From the NCBI RefSeq assembly GCF_003150835.1, contig NZ_CP029479.1, forward strand, positions 1,488,001 through 1,552,000: DNA of 64,000 nt, written 5' to 3'. The position numbers and the translations under genes are program-made. This document shows, in pieces, positions 54,320-63,639 of this stretch. The notes below the pieces were generated by a model. It saw only the letters and a program-made list of their open reading frames with translations, searched no databases and was not told where the DNA came from. The DNA is from Phenylobacterium parvum. Its GTDB lineage: Bacteria > Pseudomonadota > Alphaproteobacteria > Caulobacterales > Caulobacteraceae. Numbering within the stretch: position 1 is the first letter of the stretch; every line of letters begins with the position of its first letter.

Positions 54320-55807
54320 ATGACCGAGACCGTCGCCGTCATCGGAGCCGGCATGGCCGGCCTCTGGACCGCCCTGGCCCTCGCCCCGACCGGGCGCAGG
54401 GTCATCCTGCTCGACCGCGATCCGCCGCCCCCCGAGGGCGACGCGGACGCCGCGTTCAACGACTGGGCCCACAGGGGCGTCACCCACCTGCGGCACAGCC
54501 ATGCCTTCCTCGCCCGCCTAAGGGGCATCATCCGCGACGAGCACCCCGCCCTTCTCGCAGCCCTTGGCGCCGCCGGCTGCCGCGAACTGGGCCTCGACGG
54601 CATGCTGACCGATCGCCATCGCAAGCGCTGGACGCCCCGCCCGGAGGACGCGGACCTGGTCGTCCTGACCAGCCGCCGCACGACGCTCGAGCTGGTCATC
54701 CGGCGCTATGTCGAGGCCATGCCCAATGTCGAGATCCGCAGCGAGTGCTTCGTGGAGGGGCTGGCGGCGTCTGGCGAGACGCCGGTCCGGGTCACGGGGG
54801 TCCGCCTGCGTAGCGGCGAGACCGTGACGGCGGACCTGGTGGTCGATGCCGGCGGCCGGACCTCTTCCTGCTTCGAGCAGCTGGCCGACATGGGCGCCCC
54901 CGTCGGGGAGACCGCCGAGGACGCCGGCATCCTCTACTTCACCCGCCACTACCGGCTGAAGCCTGGCCAGGTCGAGCCGCCCCGGGGCGGCGCGCCGTCG
55001 ACCGGGGACCTGGGCTTCATCAAGTTCGGGGTCTTCCCGGCGGACAACGGCTGCTTTTCGATCACCCTCTGCGTGCCGGAGATCGAGCTCGAGATCCGCA
55101 AGACCATCGTCAATCCCGAGATCTTCGACGGCATCTGCCGGGAGATTCCCGGCATGCGTCCCTGGCTGGAGCCGGACCGCACCGATGCGGTCAGCAAGGT
55201 CTTCGGCATGGGCGACCTCAAGAGCCGCTGGCGCACTCTGGCGCCTGGCGGCCAGGCGGCGGTGACCGGCTTCTTCCCGGTCGGGGACAGCCTGATCCGC
55301 ACCAATCCCCTCTATGGCCGGGGCTGCGCCTTTGCGGCGGTCAGCGCGACCCTGCTGCGCAGCGCCCTGGACTCGACCGCGGATCCCGCCGGCCGCATCG
55401 TCGCCTACGAGGCGGGCCTGAAGCGCGAGATCCATCCCTTCTTCGACGCCATGCAGAAGGACGACCGGGCCGCCGTCCGCCGGGCCCGGCAGGCCCTGGA
55501 CCCCAACCACCGTCCCTCCCTGCGCAGCCGCATCCTGAAGAGCTTCGCCGAGGACGGCGTGGCCATTGCGGTTCGCTCCGACCCCGACCTGCTGCGCGCC
55601 GCCCTGCGGGGTTTCCACATGCTGGAGCCGCCGGCCGACTGGCTCAAGCGCCCGGGCAACCTCGCCAAGGTCCTCCTGCACTGGATGACGCCCCGCGTCG
55701 CCAAGGCCGGGGTCTACCCGCCCAAGGCCGGACCCGGGCGGGCGGAGCTCATGCGCGCCGTGGGCCTCGACCCCCAGCTTGACGTCGCCCGGGTGATGGC
55801 CGGCTAG
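54320..55807 (+). CDS. FAD-dependent oxidoreductase
   Basis: A 495-residue flavoprotein. The FAD motif VIGAGMAGLWTALALAPTGR is at the very N-terminus; LVVDAGGRTSS (about 175) and FFPVGDSLIRTNPLYGRGC (about 320) are the second and third FAD motifs of the aromatic hydroxylase / squalene epoxidase-like group. Halogenase motifs (WxWxIP) are absent. The substrate is unknown. It begins one base after the DsbA-like gene, so the two are co-transcribed, though a functional link is not obvious. Confidence 0.85.
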   Translation: MTETVAVIGAGMAGLWTALALAPTGRRVILLDRDPPPPEGDADAAFNDWAHRGVTHLRHSHAFLARLRGIIRDEHPALLAALGAAGCRELGLDGMLTDRHRKRWTPRPEDADLVVLTSRRTTLELVIRRYVEAMPNVEIRSECFVEGLAASGETPVRVTGVRLRSGETVTADLVVDAGGRTSSCFEQLADMGAPVGETAEDAGILYFTRHYRLKPGQVEPPRGGAPSTGDLGFIKFGVFPADNGCFSITLCVPEIELEIRKTIVNPEIFDGICREIPGMRPWLEPDRTDAVSKVFGMGDLKSRWRTLAPGGQAAVTGFFPVGDSLIRTNPLYGRGCAFAAVSATLLRSALDSTADPAGRIVAYEAGLKREIHPFFDAMQKDDRAAVRRARQALDPNHRPSLRSRILKSFAEDGVAIAVRSDPDLLRAALRGFHMLEPPADWLKRPGNLAKVLLHWMTPRVAKAGVYPPKAGPGRAELMRAVGLDPQLDVARVMAG

Positions 55808-55811
55808 CGCT

Positions 55812-56078
55812 TCAGTCCTCGCCCCAGCGCCAGCGCAGGGGCTTGGTCCTGTCCATCTTGAGCCAGGTCACGACCAGCAGGAGGACGGTGCACCCCAGGA
55901 GCACCCCCAGGGTCCCCAGAGCCTCGCCCCCCCTCAGGTCGCGCCCCATGAGGGTCGGGGTGACAGCCATGGCCAGGACATAGAGGCCGACGCAGGCCCA
56001 GCCCTGCCCCGTGACGGGCGTGACACCGAAGCCGAACCTGCGTGGGCCGAACCAGGGTCTGCCGATAGGAAGTTTCAT
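55812..56078 (-). CDS. small two-helix membrane protein
   Basis: An 88-residue protein with two predicted membrane segments (GWACVGLYVLAMAVTPTLM and TLGVLLGCTVLLLVVTWLKM) separated by a short polar loop. The start MKLPIGRPWFGPRRFG at 56076-56078 gives a compact protein; the reading frame upstream has no coding character. The pattern FGxxxFGFGVTPVTGQGW recurs in hypothetical proteins of Caulobacterales as far as I recall. Function unknown. Confidence 0.65.
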   Translation of the reverse strand: MKLPIGRPWFGPRRFGFGVTPVTGQGWACVGLYVLAMAVTPTLMGRDLRGGEALGTLGVLLGCTVLLLVVTWLKMDRTKPLRWRWGED

Positions 56079-56163
56079 GGCGGGCGTCCTGAAAAACACC
56101 GGGGCCGCAGATATAGGCGCGCCCGACTTCCCCCGCGAGTACTCCAGGCCTGACCGTGGCCGA

Positions 56164-56964
56164 TCAGATCCGCCCGGCAAGGGGTGAGGAGGGATCCCCG
56201 TAGCGGCGCTCGGCCATCCGTCCGGCCAGGAAGGCCTGCCGGCCGGCGATGACCGCGTGCTTCATGGCGTCGGCCATTCGGATCGGATCTTTGGCTTCGG
56301 CGATGGCGGTGTTCATCAGGACGGCGTCGCAGCCCATCTCCATGGCGATCACAGCGTCCGAAGCCGTCCCCACCCCGGCGTCCACCAGAACCGGCACCCG
56401 GGATTGTTCGAGGATCAGGCCGAGGTTGAGGGCGTTCTGGATGCCGCGACCCGACCCGATCGGGGCCGCCGCCGGCATGATGGCAGCGGCGCCGGCGTCC
56501 TCCAGCTTGCGGGCGTAGACCGGATCGTCACTGCAGTAGACCATCACCTGGAAACCGTCGGCGACCAGCATCTTCAGGGCCCGAAGGGTCTCCTCCATGT
56601 CCGGCAGGAGGTGAGGCGTCTCGGACAGGACCTCCAGCTTGACCAGGTCCCAGCCGCCAGCCTCCCGGGCCAGCCGCAGGGTGCGCACGGCATCCTCACC
56701 GGTGTAGCAGCCTGCGGTGTTGGGCAGGTAGGTGAAGCGCTCCGGCTTCACGAAATCAGCCAGCATGGGCTTCGATGTGTCGGACAGGTTGACCCGGCGC
56801 AGGGCCACGGTGACGATCTCGGCCCCGGCCGCCTCGGCAGCGGCGGCGTTCTGGGCGTAGTCGGCGTACTTGCCGGTGCCGACGATCAGCCGCGAGCGAA
56901 AGGTGCGGCCAGCGACCGTCCAGGTGTCCGGGGCCGTTCCGGAAGATGCGGTCTCACCGGACAT
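56164..56964 (-). CDS. thiG: thiazole synthase
   Basis: A 266-residue TIM-barrel enzyme forming the thiazole phosphate of thiamine from DXP, dehydroglycine and ThiS thiocarboxylate. [46 protein letters not shown] (Schiff-base lysine region) and [13 protein letters not shown] are the signatures. The start ATG 56964 has GGAGG eight bases upstream, inside the thiS end, and lies one base after its stop; a longer start (56979) would overlap thiS. Confidence 0.96.
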   Translation of the reverse strand: MSGETASSGTAPDTWTVAGRTFRSRLIVGTGKYADYAQNAAAAEAAGAEIVTVALRRVNLSDTSKPMLADFVKPERFTYLPNTAGCYTGEDAVRTLRLAREAGGWDLVKLEVLSETPHLLPDMEETLRALKMLVADGFQVMVYCSDDPVYARKLEDAGAAAIMPAAAPIGSGRGIQNALNLGLILEQSRVPVLVDAGVGTASDAVIAMEMGCDAVLMNTAIAEAKDPIRMADAMKHAVIAGRQAFLAGRMAERRYGDPSSPLAGRI

Positions 56965-56965
56965 T

Positions 56966-57172
56966 TCAGCCTCCGCCAATGAAGTGGACGATTTCGACCT
57001 GGTCGCCCTCGGCCAGTTCGGTCCGCCCGTAGGCCGAGCGGGGCACGATCTCCAGGTTGCGCTCGACCGCGACCTTCCGCGCGTCGAGGCCCAGGGCGGC
57101 GACCAGTTCGGCGACCGTGCGGACCGCCTCCATGATGCGGCGCTCGCCGTTCAGGACCAGGGTCAGGTTCAT
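56966..57172 (-). CDS. thiS: ThiS sulfur carrier protein
   Basis: A 68-residue ubiquitin-like protein ending in HFIGGG; the terminal glycine is thiocarboxylated and delivers sulfur to Thi[16 protein letters not shown] and the hydrophobic [20 protein letters not shown] fit the family. Only thiS and thiG are here; thiO, thiF and thiE are not seen. I searched the upstream region by eye for a TPP riboswitch and found none. Confidence 0.94.
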   Translation of the reverse strand: MNLTLVLNGERRIMEAVRTVAELVAALGLDARKVAVERNLEIVPRSAYGRTELAEGDQVEIVHFIGGG

Positions 57173-57208
57173 GGCCCTGCTTGTGACCCCAGCCGCCCCC
57201 CGTTACAA

Positions 57209-57278
57209 GATGCCGAATCCGGTTTCGGTGAGTCTGCACCGGTCGGAGGGCAGTCGGCGGGGACCGGCCTTCGGCATC
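57209..57278. ncRNA. candidate structured element between thiS and accB
   Basis: GATGCCGAA (57209-57217) pairs with TTCGGCATC (57270-57278); inside, CCGGT (57219-57223) pairs with ACCGG (57263-57267); and CGGTG (57226-57230), loop AGTCTG, CACCG (57237-57241) forms an inner hairpin. The result is a 70-nt multi-helix fold. Because inverted repeats are strand-symmetric, it could act in an accB leader (plus) or a thiS leader (minus). It does not show the TPP riboswitch core. No known family recognised. Confidence 0.5.
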
Positions 57279-57394
57279 ACGCCGATGTGTCCGGGGCGGG
57301 GGTGCTCCCCGTGTTCGCGCCGGCTCCGGTTCGATAAAAGGTCAGGACGTCCGCCCTGAGCGGTCGCCGAGACGACGAAGCACAGGATCCCCAA

Positions 57395-57874
57395 ATGCCG
57401 TCCAGTCCGAAGGCTCCCGCCGAACAGATCGATGCACGTCTTGTCCGCCGTCTGGCCGGCATCCTGAATGATACGGGGCTCTCCGAGATCGAGGTCGAGC
57501 ATGACGGGCTCCGCATCCGGGTGGCGCGCACCCTGACCGCCGCAGCGTCCGTCGCCGTCGCCGCCCCCCTGCCCGCGCCGGTCGTCGCCGCGCCTGTCGC
57601 AGAGGCCCCGGCGGCCGCGGCCGCCCCGGCCGTGGCGGCGGGAGACGCGGTGAAGTCGCCGATGGTCGGCACCGTCTACCTGCAGCCCCAGCCCGACGCC
57701 CCGTCCTTCATCAAGGTCGGAGACACGGTCAGCGAGGGCCAGACCCTGATGATCGTCGAGGCCATGAAGACCATGAACCCCATTCCCGCCCCCCGGGCCG
57801 GGAAGGTGCTGGAGATCCTGGCCGTCAACGGCCAGCCGGTCGAGTTCGGCGAACCCCTCGCGATCATCGGTTAG
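57395..57874 (+). CDS. accB: biotin carboxyl carrier protein of acetyl-CoA carboxylase
   Basis: A 159-residue carrier. The N-terminal part (about 1-45) is followed by an Ala/Pro/Val-rich linker (48-82) and the biotinyl domain, with the biotin-accepting Lys125 in VEAMKTMNPI. The thumb segment SPMVGTVYLQPQPDAPSF is typical. It carries CO2 from AccC to the carboxyltransferase AccAD in fatty-acid synthesis. accC follows after three bases. Confidence 0.97.
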   Translation: MPSSPKAPAEQIDARLVRRLAGILNDTGLSEIEVEHDGLRIRVARTLTAAASVAVAAPLPAPVVAAPVAEAPAAAAAPAVAAGDAVKSPMVGTVYLQPQPDAPSFIKVGDTVSEGQTLMIVEAMKTMNPIPAPRAGKVLEILAVNGQPVEFGEPLAIIG

Positions 57875-57877
57875 GCC

Positions 57878-59230
57878 ATGTTCGACAAGATCCTGATCGC
57901 CAACCGGGGCGAGATCGCCCTGCGGGTGCACCGCGCCTGCAAGGAGATGGGCATCGCGACGGTCGCCGTTCATTCCGAGGCGGACGCCGGCGCCATGTGG
58001 GTGCGCCTGGCGGATGAGAGCGTCTGCATCGGCCCGGCCTCGGCCGCGAAGAGCTATCTCAACATCCCCTCCATCATCGCCGCGGCCGAGATCACAGGCG
58101 CCCAGGCCATTCATCCCGGCTATGGCTTCCTCTCGGAGAACGCCCGCTTCGCCGAGATCGTGAACGCCCACGGCTTCACCTTCATCGGTCCCCTGCCCGA
58201 ACACATCACCATGATGGGCGACAAGATCACCGCCAAGCAGGCGGTGAGGGACGCTGGCATCCCGGTGGTCCCGGGCTCGGACGGCGCCGTGACCACCGAG
58301 GAGGAGGCCTTCGCCGCCGCCCGGGAGATCGGGTTCCCGGTGCTGATCAAGGCTGCAGCCGGCGGCGGCGGACGGGGCATGAAGGTGGCCCGCACCGAGG
58401 AGGACCTCGCCGAGGCCGTCTCAACCGCCCGGGCCGAGGCCAAGGCCGCCTTCGGCGATGACGCCATCTACATGGAGCGTTACCTCCAGGGGCCGCGCCA
58501 CATCGAACTGCAGGTGATCGCCGACCGCTTCGGCAATGTGTGCCACCTGGGCGAGCGCGACTGCTCCCTCCAGCGCCGCCACCAGAAGGTTCTGGAAGAG
58601 GCCCCGTCGCCGGTCATCGACGCCGCCGCGCGGGCGAAGATCGGGAACGTCGTCGTCGAGGCCATCCGCAGGATCGGCTATCTCGGCGTGGGCACGATCG
58701 AGTTTCTTTATGAGAACGGCGAGTTCTTTTTCATTGAGATGAACACCCGCCTGCAGGTGGAGCACCCGGTCACCGAAGCCATCACCGGCATCGACCTGGT
58801 CCGCGAGCAGATCCGCATCGCCGCCGGCCTGCCCCTGTCCTTCTCGCAGAAGGACATCGTGTTCGAGGGCCACGCCATCGAGTGCCGGATCAATGCCGAG
58901 AACCCGCGGACCTTCACCCCTTCGCCTGGCCTCATCTCGGATTTCCACGCCCCGGGCGGACTGGGCGTGCGCCTCGACAGCGCTATCTACGCCGGCTACG
59001 TCATCCCGCCCTACTACGACAGCCTGATCGGCAAGTTGATCGTCCATGGCCGGGACCGCGAGGAGTGCATCGCCCGTCTCAGCCGTTGCCTGGGTGAGAT
59101 GGTCGTGAGCGGGGTTGAGACCACCATCCCGCTCTTCCAGGACCTCCTACTGCAGCCAGACTTCCTGATGGGCGACTACACCATCCACTGGCTTGAACGC
59201 TGGCTGAAGGATCAGTCGGAGGCCCGGTGA
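57878..59230 (+). CDS. accC: biotin carboxylase of acetyl-CoA carboxylase
   Basis: A 450-residue ATP-grasp enzyme of the usual length. [34 protein letters not shown], the glycine-rich [30 protein letters not shown] and [14 protein letters not shown] are all intact. It carboxylates biotin on AccB. It forms an operon with accB and overlaps aat by four bases (GTGA). Confidence 0.98.
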   Translation: MFDKILIANRGEIALRVHRACKEMGIATVAVHSEADAGAMWVRLADESVCIGPASAAKSYLNIPSIIAAAEITGAQAIHPGYGFLSENARFAEIVNAHGFTFIGPLPEHITMMGDKITAKQAVRDAGIPVVPGSDGAVTTEEEAFAAAREIGFPVLIKAAAGGGGRGMKVARTEEDLAEAVSTARAEAKAAFGDDAIYMERYLQGPRHIELQVIADRFGNVCHLGERDCSLQRRHQKVLEEAPSPVIDAAARAKIGNVVVEAIRRIGYLGVGTIEFLYENGEFFFIEMNTRLQVEHPVTEAITGIDLVREQIRIAAGLPLSFSQKDIVFEGHAIECRINAENPRTFTPSPGLISDFHAPGGLGVRLDSAIYAGYVIPPYYDSLIGKLIVHGRDREECIARLSRCLGEMVVSGVETTIPLFQDLLLQPDFLMGDYTIHWLERWLKDQSEAR

Positions 59231-59871
59231 GCCGCCCTTCGCGCCGCCACCCTGCACTGGACTTCTACGCCCGCGGCGTCTTTCCCATGGCGCAGGCCGC
59301 TGATGATCCAGCGGTCTTCCTGGTCGAGCCCGACTTCCGGGGCGTCTTTCCCCTTCAGGGCCTGAGACTTCCCAGGCGGCTCCTGCGCACCGTGCGGCAG
59401 GACCGCTTCGTGGTGCGGGTCAATTCCGCCTTCCCCGAGGTCCTTGACGCCTGCGCAAGGCCCGAGCGGCCGGGCGCATGGATCAATCCCGCCCTGAGGC
59501 GCATGTACCTGGAGATGCACGCCTCGGGCTCGGCCCATTCGGTGGAGGCCTGGCGCGAGGGCCGGCTGGCCGGCGGCCTGTTTGGGGTCAGCCTGCGGGG
59601 GGCCTTCTTCGGCGAAAGCATGTTCTCGGTAGAGACCGACGCCTCCAAGGTCGCCCTGGCCCACCTGGCGGCGCACCTGGTCCGGGGTGGGTTCCGGCTG
59701 CTGGACGCTCAGTTCCTCACCGACCACCTGGCCAGCCTGGGGGCCGAGGAGATCCCCCGTCCGGCCTACCTGGAGCGGCTGGCCGGGGCGCTGGAGGTCG
59801 AGGGCGTGATCGGGGCTCCTGCGGTCCTGAGCGGAGCGGAAGTCCTGCAGGTGATCAGCCAGGTGTCGTAG
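59227..59871 (+). CDS. aat: leucyl/phenylalanyl-tRNA--protein transferase
   Basis: A 214-residue enzyme adding Leu or Phe to N-terminal Arg/Lys of proteins, making them ClpS-ClpAP substrates (N-degron pathway). [59 protein letters not shown] and [19 protein letters not shown] are family signatures. GTG start, coupled to accC. Its last 106 bp overlap the 3' end of the convergent DUF2155 gene. Confidence 0.95.
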   Translation: MSRPSRRHPALDFYARGVFPMAQAADDPAVFLVEPDFRGVFPLQGLRLPRRLLRTVRQDRFVVRVNSAFPEVLDACARPERPGAWINPALRRMYLEMHASGSAHSVEAWREGRLAGGLFGVSLRGAFFGESMFSVETDASKVALAHLAAHLVRGGFRLLDAQFLTDHLASLGAEEIPRPAYLERLAGALEVEGVIGAPAVLSGAEVLQVISQVS

Positions 59872-60464
59872 ACCGGATGCTCGGGGCCATTGAGGCCCGG
59901 TGACGAGGCGTAGATCCAACCCCGGAACACCTGTCGCCCGCCCGGCGCCGGGCGCCCGGCCTGAGGCCTCGGCTGGGAGTCGACGGTCAGGTAGGCGATG
60001 GAGTCCTCGGCCGGCTCATCCGCCGCCGTCCGCTCGCAGGCCCGGACCGTCAGGATCAGGGACTTGTAGCGCACGGGCTGGCCGACCGGGGCCTCGAAGC
60101 GGATCGTTTCCGCCGTCACCTTGTCGACCGCCTGGAGGACGGCGACGTCGAAGCGCTCTCGCTTCTTCACGCTCTCGACAGGACGCTCGGCGACCTGGCG
60201 CTCGGGCGGTTCGGCCGGCGCGACCTGGGAGGCGGGAACGGGCGGGGTCACGGCCGGAGGCGGCGCCTCGACCACCGCCGGGGGCGCCTCCTCCTCGATC
60301 ACGGGGGCGATGGGCGCAGGGGCTTCAGGCGCGGGAGCAGGCGGGGCGCCGGCGTCCTGTGAGGCCGGAGCCTGCTGCGCAGGGGCCAGGCCGGCGGGCC
60401 CCAGAAGGGCTGCCGACGCCAGGAGGACGGCGGCGAAGACCCGGGTCTGCGGTCGCCCGGTCAT
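59766..60464 (-). CDS. exported DUF2155 domain protein
   Basis: A 232-residue exported protein. Signal peptide 1-30, a Pro/Ala/Glu-rich linker (31-100), then the DUF2155 domain (about 103-205): [64 protein letters not shown]. Function unknown; the gene is near-constant beside accBC-aat in alphaproteobacteria. A tail of about 25 Ser/Ala/Arg-rich residues after the domain is encoded over the aat 3' end, suggesting the original stop was lost. Confidence 0.9.
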   Translation of the reverse strand: MTGRPQTRVFAAVLLASAALLGPAGLAPAQQAPASQDAGAPPAPAPEAPAPIAPVIEEEAPPAVVEAPPPAVTPPVPASQVAPAEPPERQVAERPVESVKKRERFDVAVLQAVDKVTAETIRFEAPVGQPVRYKSLILTVRACERTAADEPAEDSIAYLTVDSQPRPQAGRPAPGGRQVFRGWIYASSPGLNGPEHPVYDTWLITCRTSAPLRTAGAPITPSTSSAPASRSR

Positions 60465-60465
60465 C

Positions 60466-60861
60466 CTATTCGGGCCGCCAGGCCTCGTAGTCGCCTGCGG
60501 CGCGGGCGCGCTCGCCGCCGCGGGCGATGGACCCCTTGGGCCGCCAGGCGTGGACCGTGCCGGTCAGGTTCGGCAGGTGGTCCTTCTCCCAGGACCGGCG
60601 GGTCAGCGGTGCGACGGTCGGAGGCTCGTCAAAGGTGTAGTGAAGCCAGCCGTGCCACTCGGCGGGAACCTTGGAGGCGTCGGGATACCCCTTGTAGATC
60701 ACCCAGCGCCGACGGCGGCCGTCGTAGGAGTCCCGGGCGTCCCGCGCCTCGAAATAGCGGTTGCCATAGTCGTCCTGGCCGACAAGGGCGCCGCGGCGCT
60801 TGATATGGAAACCCGCGCCGATCGTGGCGCCGTTCCACCAGGTGAAGATCGCTTTCAGCAC
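60466..60861 (-). CDS. NADH:ubiquinone oxidoreductase 17.2 kDa subunit (NDUFA12 family)
   Basis: A 131-residue accessory subunit of complex I, found in alphaproteobacteria and mitochondria. TWWNGATIGAGFHIKRRGALVG, DDYGNRYFEARD, RRRRWVIYKGYPDASKVPAEWHGWLHYTFDEPP (read in parts) and YEAWRPE at the end are typical of NDUFA12/B17.2. It ends one base before the DUF2155 start, so the two form an operon. Confidence 0.94.
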   Translation of the reverse strand: MLKAIFTWWNGATIGAGFHIKRRGALVGQDDYGNRYFEARDARDSYDGRRRRWVIYKGYPDASKVPAEWHGWLHYTFDEPPTVAPLTRRSWEKDHLPNLTGTVHAWRPKGSIARGGERARAAGDYEAWRPE

Positions 60862-60937
60862 GCCTGTCCAGGTCCACTCAGCTTCAACGCGGGCGGACTA
60901 TAGGTCGGGCGGCTCCCAGCGTCCAGCGACGAGACGC

Positions 60938-60986
60938 CCCCAACATGTTGTGGATGCCCGCCCGAGGAACCGCAACATCTGTTGCC
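60938..60986. promoter_or_regulatory. pair of palindromes 33 bp apart upstream of the NrdJ-like gene
   Basis: CAACATGTTG (60941-60950) is a perfect 10-bp palindrome extended by flanking C/G pairs; GCAACA-TC-TGTTGC (60972-60985) has 6-bp arms. The half-site CAACA recurs in both. Their centres are 33 bp apart, about three helical turns, which is how paired NrdR boxes are arranged in front of ribonucleotide reductase genes. The sequences do not match the E. coli NrdR box closely, so the assignment is tentative. Confidence 0.45.
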
Positions 60987-61032
60987 GCCTCCCCCCGCCC
61001 GCCCTAACCTCACGCGACTGGAGGCCGTATTC

Positions 61033-63495
61033 ATGCAGACCCCGCCCGTTCTTGAGCCCCGACAGGTCGAACTGCGGGACCGATGCGCAGAGGTGATCGC
61101 GCCGGTCGGCTGGACAGACGCCCAGACCGAGGCCTGGATCGAGGTCCTGGATGGGGCCGAAGACCTTGGAGCCGCGATCGAGGGCCTGGCCACACGCATC
61201 GCCACCCAGCTTTCCGGCCGGAGCCAGACGGGCGGACGGGGAGCCGATTCCGGATTCCGGGACCGCCTGTTGGCCCTGATGCTGAACGCCGCCGCGGCGA
61301 TCGGCCGGCCGGGCGCCGCCGCGCCGGAGGTCCTCGACGCTGACGACCCCGGCCTTGCGGCCCGACTTGAAGCCCTGGCGGCAACCCAAAGAGGCGAACG
61401 TCTTGCCCATTCCGTCGCGCTCAAGGCCTCTGCTGCGATGCAGGGTGTCCTGGACGCCGTCTCCCGGTGCGAGGGGGATGCTGCAGCCTGCGCCTCCCCC
61501 TCGGACAATCCGGGCCTCGCCCGCGCCATTGAGCGCGCCCTTGCGTCTGGGGCGCCTGAGCCCCTGGTCAGCGAGGCCCTCGAGCTTGCACAGGCCGGAC
61601 GGACGACCTGGACGGCGACCCTCCCCGAAGCCTCGGAGGACCGACTGCGGCGGGTCCTGACCACACAAAAGCCTGCCCCGGGGCTGAGCCGCCTTGTCAC
61701 CTCTGGCGTCGGCCTGGCGGACAGCGCCGACACCGCCAAGGCGCTGGTCTCTGCTGTCCCCGGCGTGCGCGGCGCCGTCAGCCTCTGCGCCTTCGGACTT
61801 GGGGAAGATTTCGACGCGACCGCCTTCGGCAAGGCCGTCGCCGACCTGGCCCTGGCCCTCTCCGCCTCCGGAAAGCCGGGCCGGATCGCCCTTGCCGGAC
61901 TGGGAGACTGGCTGTTGGCCCAGGGCCTCGCCTATGACTCCGACGCCGCACGCAAGGCCGCCAGGGCGATTTTCAAGCGCGCGCGCCGGGCCCTGCCGGA
62001 GGGACTTGATGTGGGCCTCGCCCTCTTCGAGGACCCCGAACTCGCCCTCCGCCTTGGCGGCGCCGACCCGTCAGGGGCGCCCTCGCCGGGCGTAGTCCTG
62101 GAGATCGAGACCTCGGACGGTGTCCTGATGCGGACCCTGTCAGGTCCCGCACTGCGGGCCCTCCATCTCCTGGGCCTGGACCCGTCGACGGCGCGGCTGC
62201 ACGCCCTGGGCGCCCGGGACCTGACGGGCCTGCCCGGGATCGACCGCGCAGCCCTGGAGTCCCGGGGTTTCACAGACCACGAGATCGCGGCCGTCGAATC
62301 CGCCCTGCCCTTCGCCGGGCGGCTTTCCGACGCCCTGTCGCCGCAGGTGATCGACCCGGGCTTCCTGTCGGATGTCCTGGGACTCTCAGAGGCGGAGTTC
62401 GCCGACCCGGCGCTGGACCTGGCGGTCCGGATGGGTTTCAGCCCGGACCAGATCGCCCAGGCCGACGCCGCCCTCGCCGGTGCGGGCCGCCTCTCGGACC
62501 TGCCCGGCCTGAGCGAAGCCCAGGCGGCGGTCTTCACCGTCGGCGCAGAGGCAGGGCCGGCCGCGCGACTGGCCATGGCTTCTGCACTCGCCTCCCACCT
62601 GGCCCTGCCCCCTGTCATCGCCATCGACGCCGCCTCAGGCGCCGGGGTCGAGGACCTGCTTGCGGCCCTGCCTGAGGCGCCAGGAACCGTGCTGCAGGTC
62701 CGCCTGCGTCCCCTGCCCCTCCACCTGCCGCCCATTGCGGAGCGCGAGGCGCCCCGGGCCGCAGAGCCTCCGCCCTCCGCCGGCGAGCGCATCGTCGAGG
62801 AACGGATCATCGAGCGCCACATCGAGGTCGAACGCCCGCCAACGCGCCGCAAGCTTCCGGACCGCCGCAAAGGCTACATCCAGAAGGCCTCGGTGGGCGG
62901 CCACAAGGTCTATCTCCACACCGGCGAATACGACGATGGCGAACTCGGTGAGATCTTCATCGACATGCACAAGGAGGGCGCCGCCTTCCGGTCGCTGATG
63001 AACAACTTCGCGGTCTCGGTCTCGCTGGGCCTCCAGTACGGCGTGCCCCTCGATGAGTTCGTAGACGCCTTCGTCTTCACCCGCTTCGAGCCGGCTGGAC
63101 AGGTGACCGGCAATGACGCCGTCCGCTCCGCGACCTCGATCCTGGACTACATTTTCCGCGAGCTCGGCATCTCCTATCTCGGCCGCAACGACCTGGCGAA
63201 CGCCGATGGCGAGTTGAACGCGGACGGCCTGGGCCGCGGAGCCGCCGATGGCCAGCCCCTGGAGGATCCCGAACCCCAGCCCGCGTCACGGCTCATTTCC
63301 CGCGGGTTCTCCCGGGGGGCGGCGCCCGACAACCTCGTCTTCCTGCCGACGGCGCAGGAGCGCGGCGCGCTTGGGGGACTGCGCAGGGACGCCGACGTCT
63401 GCCCGGACTGCGGCGACACGGCCCTGGTGCGAAAGGGGGCAGACCTCATCTGCGACACCTGCGGCGTCCGCGCCGAGGGCGACCTCGCCGGCTGA
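61033..63495 (+). CDS. NrdJ-like protein with TSCPD and zinc-ribbon tail but no reductase core
   Basis: An 820-residue protein. From about residue 605 it matches the C-terminus of alphaproteobacterial class II ribonucleotide reductase: [79 protein letters not shown], then a zinc ribbon CPDC...CDTC (789-809). The first 600 residues are Ala/Leu-rich helical sequence without the reductase barrel or its catalytic cysteines (only four scattered Cys). It cannot reduce ribonucleotides by itself as read. It may be a degenerate paralogue or a regulator/partner of NrdJ. The start ATG 61033 has GGAGG upstream; a TTG at 60982 is less likely. Confidence 0.85.
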   Translation: MQTPPVLEPRQVELRDRCAEVIAPVGWTDAQTEAWIEVLDGAEDLGAAIEGLATRIATQLSGRSQTGGRGADSGFRDRLLALMLNAAAAIGRPGAAAPEVLDADDPGLAARLEALAATQRGERLAHSVALKASAAMQGVLDAVSRCEGDAAACASPSDNPGLARAIERALASGAPEPLVSEALELAQAGRTTWTATLPEASEDRLRRVLTTQKPAPGLSRLVTSGVGLADSADTAKALVSAVPGVRGAVSLCAFGLGEDFDATAFGKAVADLALALSASGKPGRIALAGLGDWLLAQGLAYDSDAARKAARAIFKRARRALPEGLDVGLALFEDPELALRLGGADPSGAPSPGVVLEIETSDGVLMRTLSGPALRALHLLGLDPSTARLHALGARDLTGLPGIDRAALESRGFTDHEIAAVESALPFAGRLSDALSPQVIDPGFLSDVLGLSEAEFADPALDLAVRMGFSPDQIAQADAALAGAGRLSDLPGLSEAQAAVFTVGAEAGPAARLAMASALASHLALPPVIAIDAASGAGVEDLLAALPEAPGTVLQVRLRPLPLHLPPIAEREAPRAAEPPPSAGERIVEERIIERHIEVERPPTRRKLPDRRKGYIQKASVGGHKVYLHTGEYDDGELGEIFIDMHKEGAAFRSLMNNFAVSVSLGLQYGVPLDEFVDAFVFTRFEPAGQVTGNDAVRSATSILDYIFRELGISYLGRNDLANADGELNADGLGRGAADGQPLEDPEPQPASRLISRGFSRGAAPDNLVFLPTAQERGALGGLRRDADVCPDCGDTALVRKGADLICDTCGVRAEGDLAG

Positions 63496-63639
63496 CGGCT
63501 CTGCATCAATTGAGCCAGATCACTTCGCGGCCGCTTGGGCGTTCCACCCGTGAGCAGACCTTCCCGCTTCCGCTCGGTAAAGCTCAAGGTCGGGCCAGTC
63601 CGCTGTGCGCCAGGCGTCACTCCTGGACAGCCCCTTGTG

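Noticed and set aside
57173..57394. TPP riboswitch upstream of thiS
   Set aside because: The CTGAGA and following conserved core of the TPP aptamer are absent on the minus strand.
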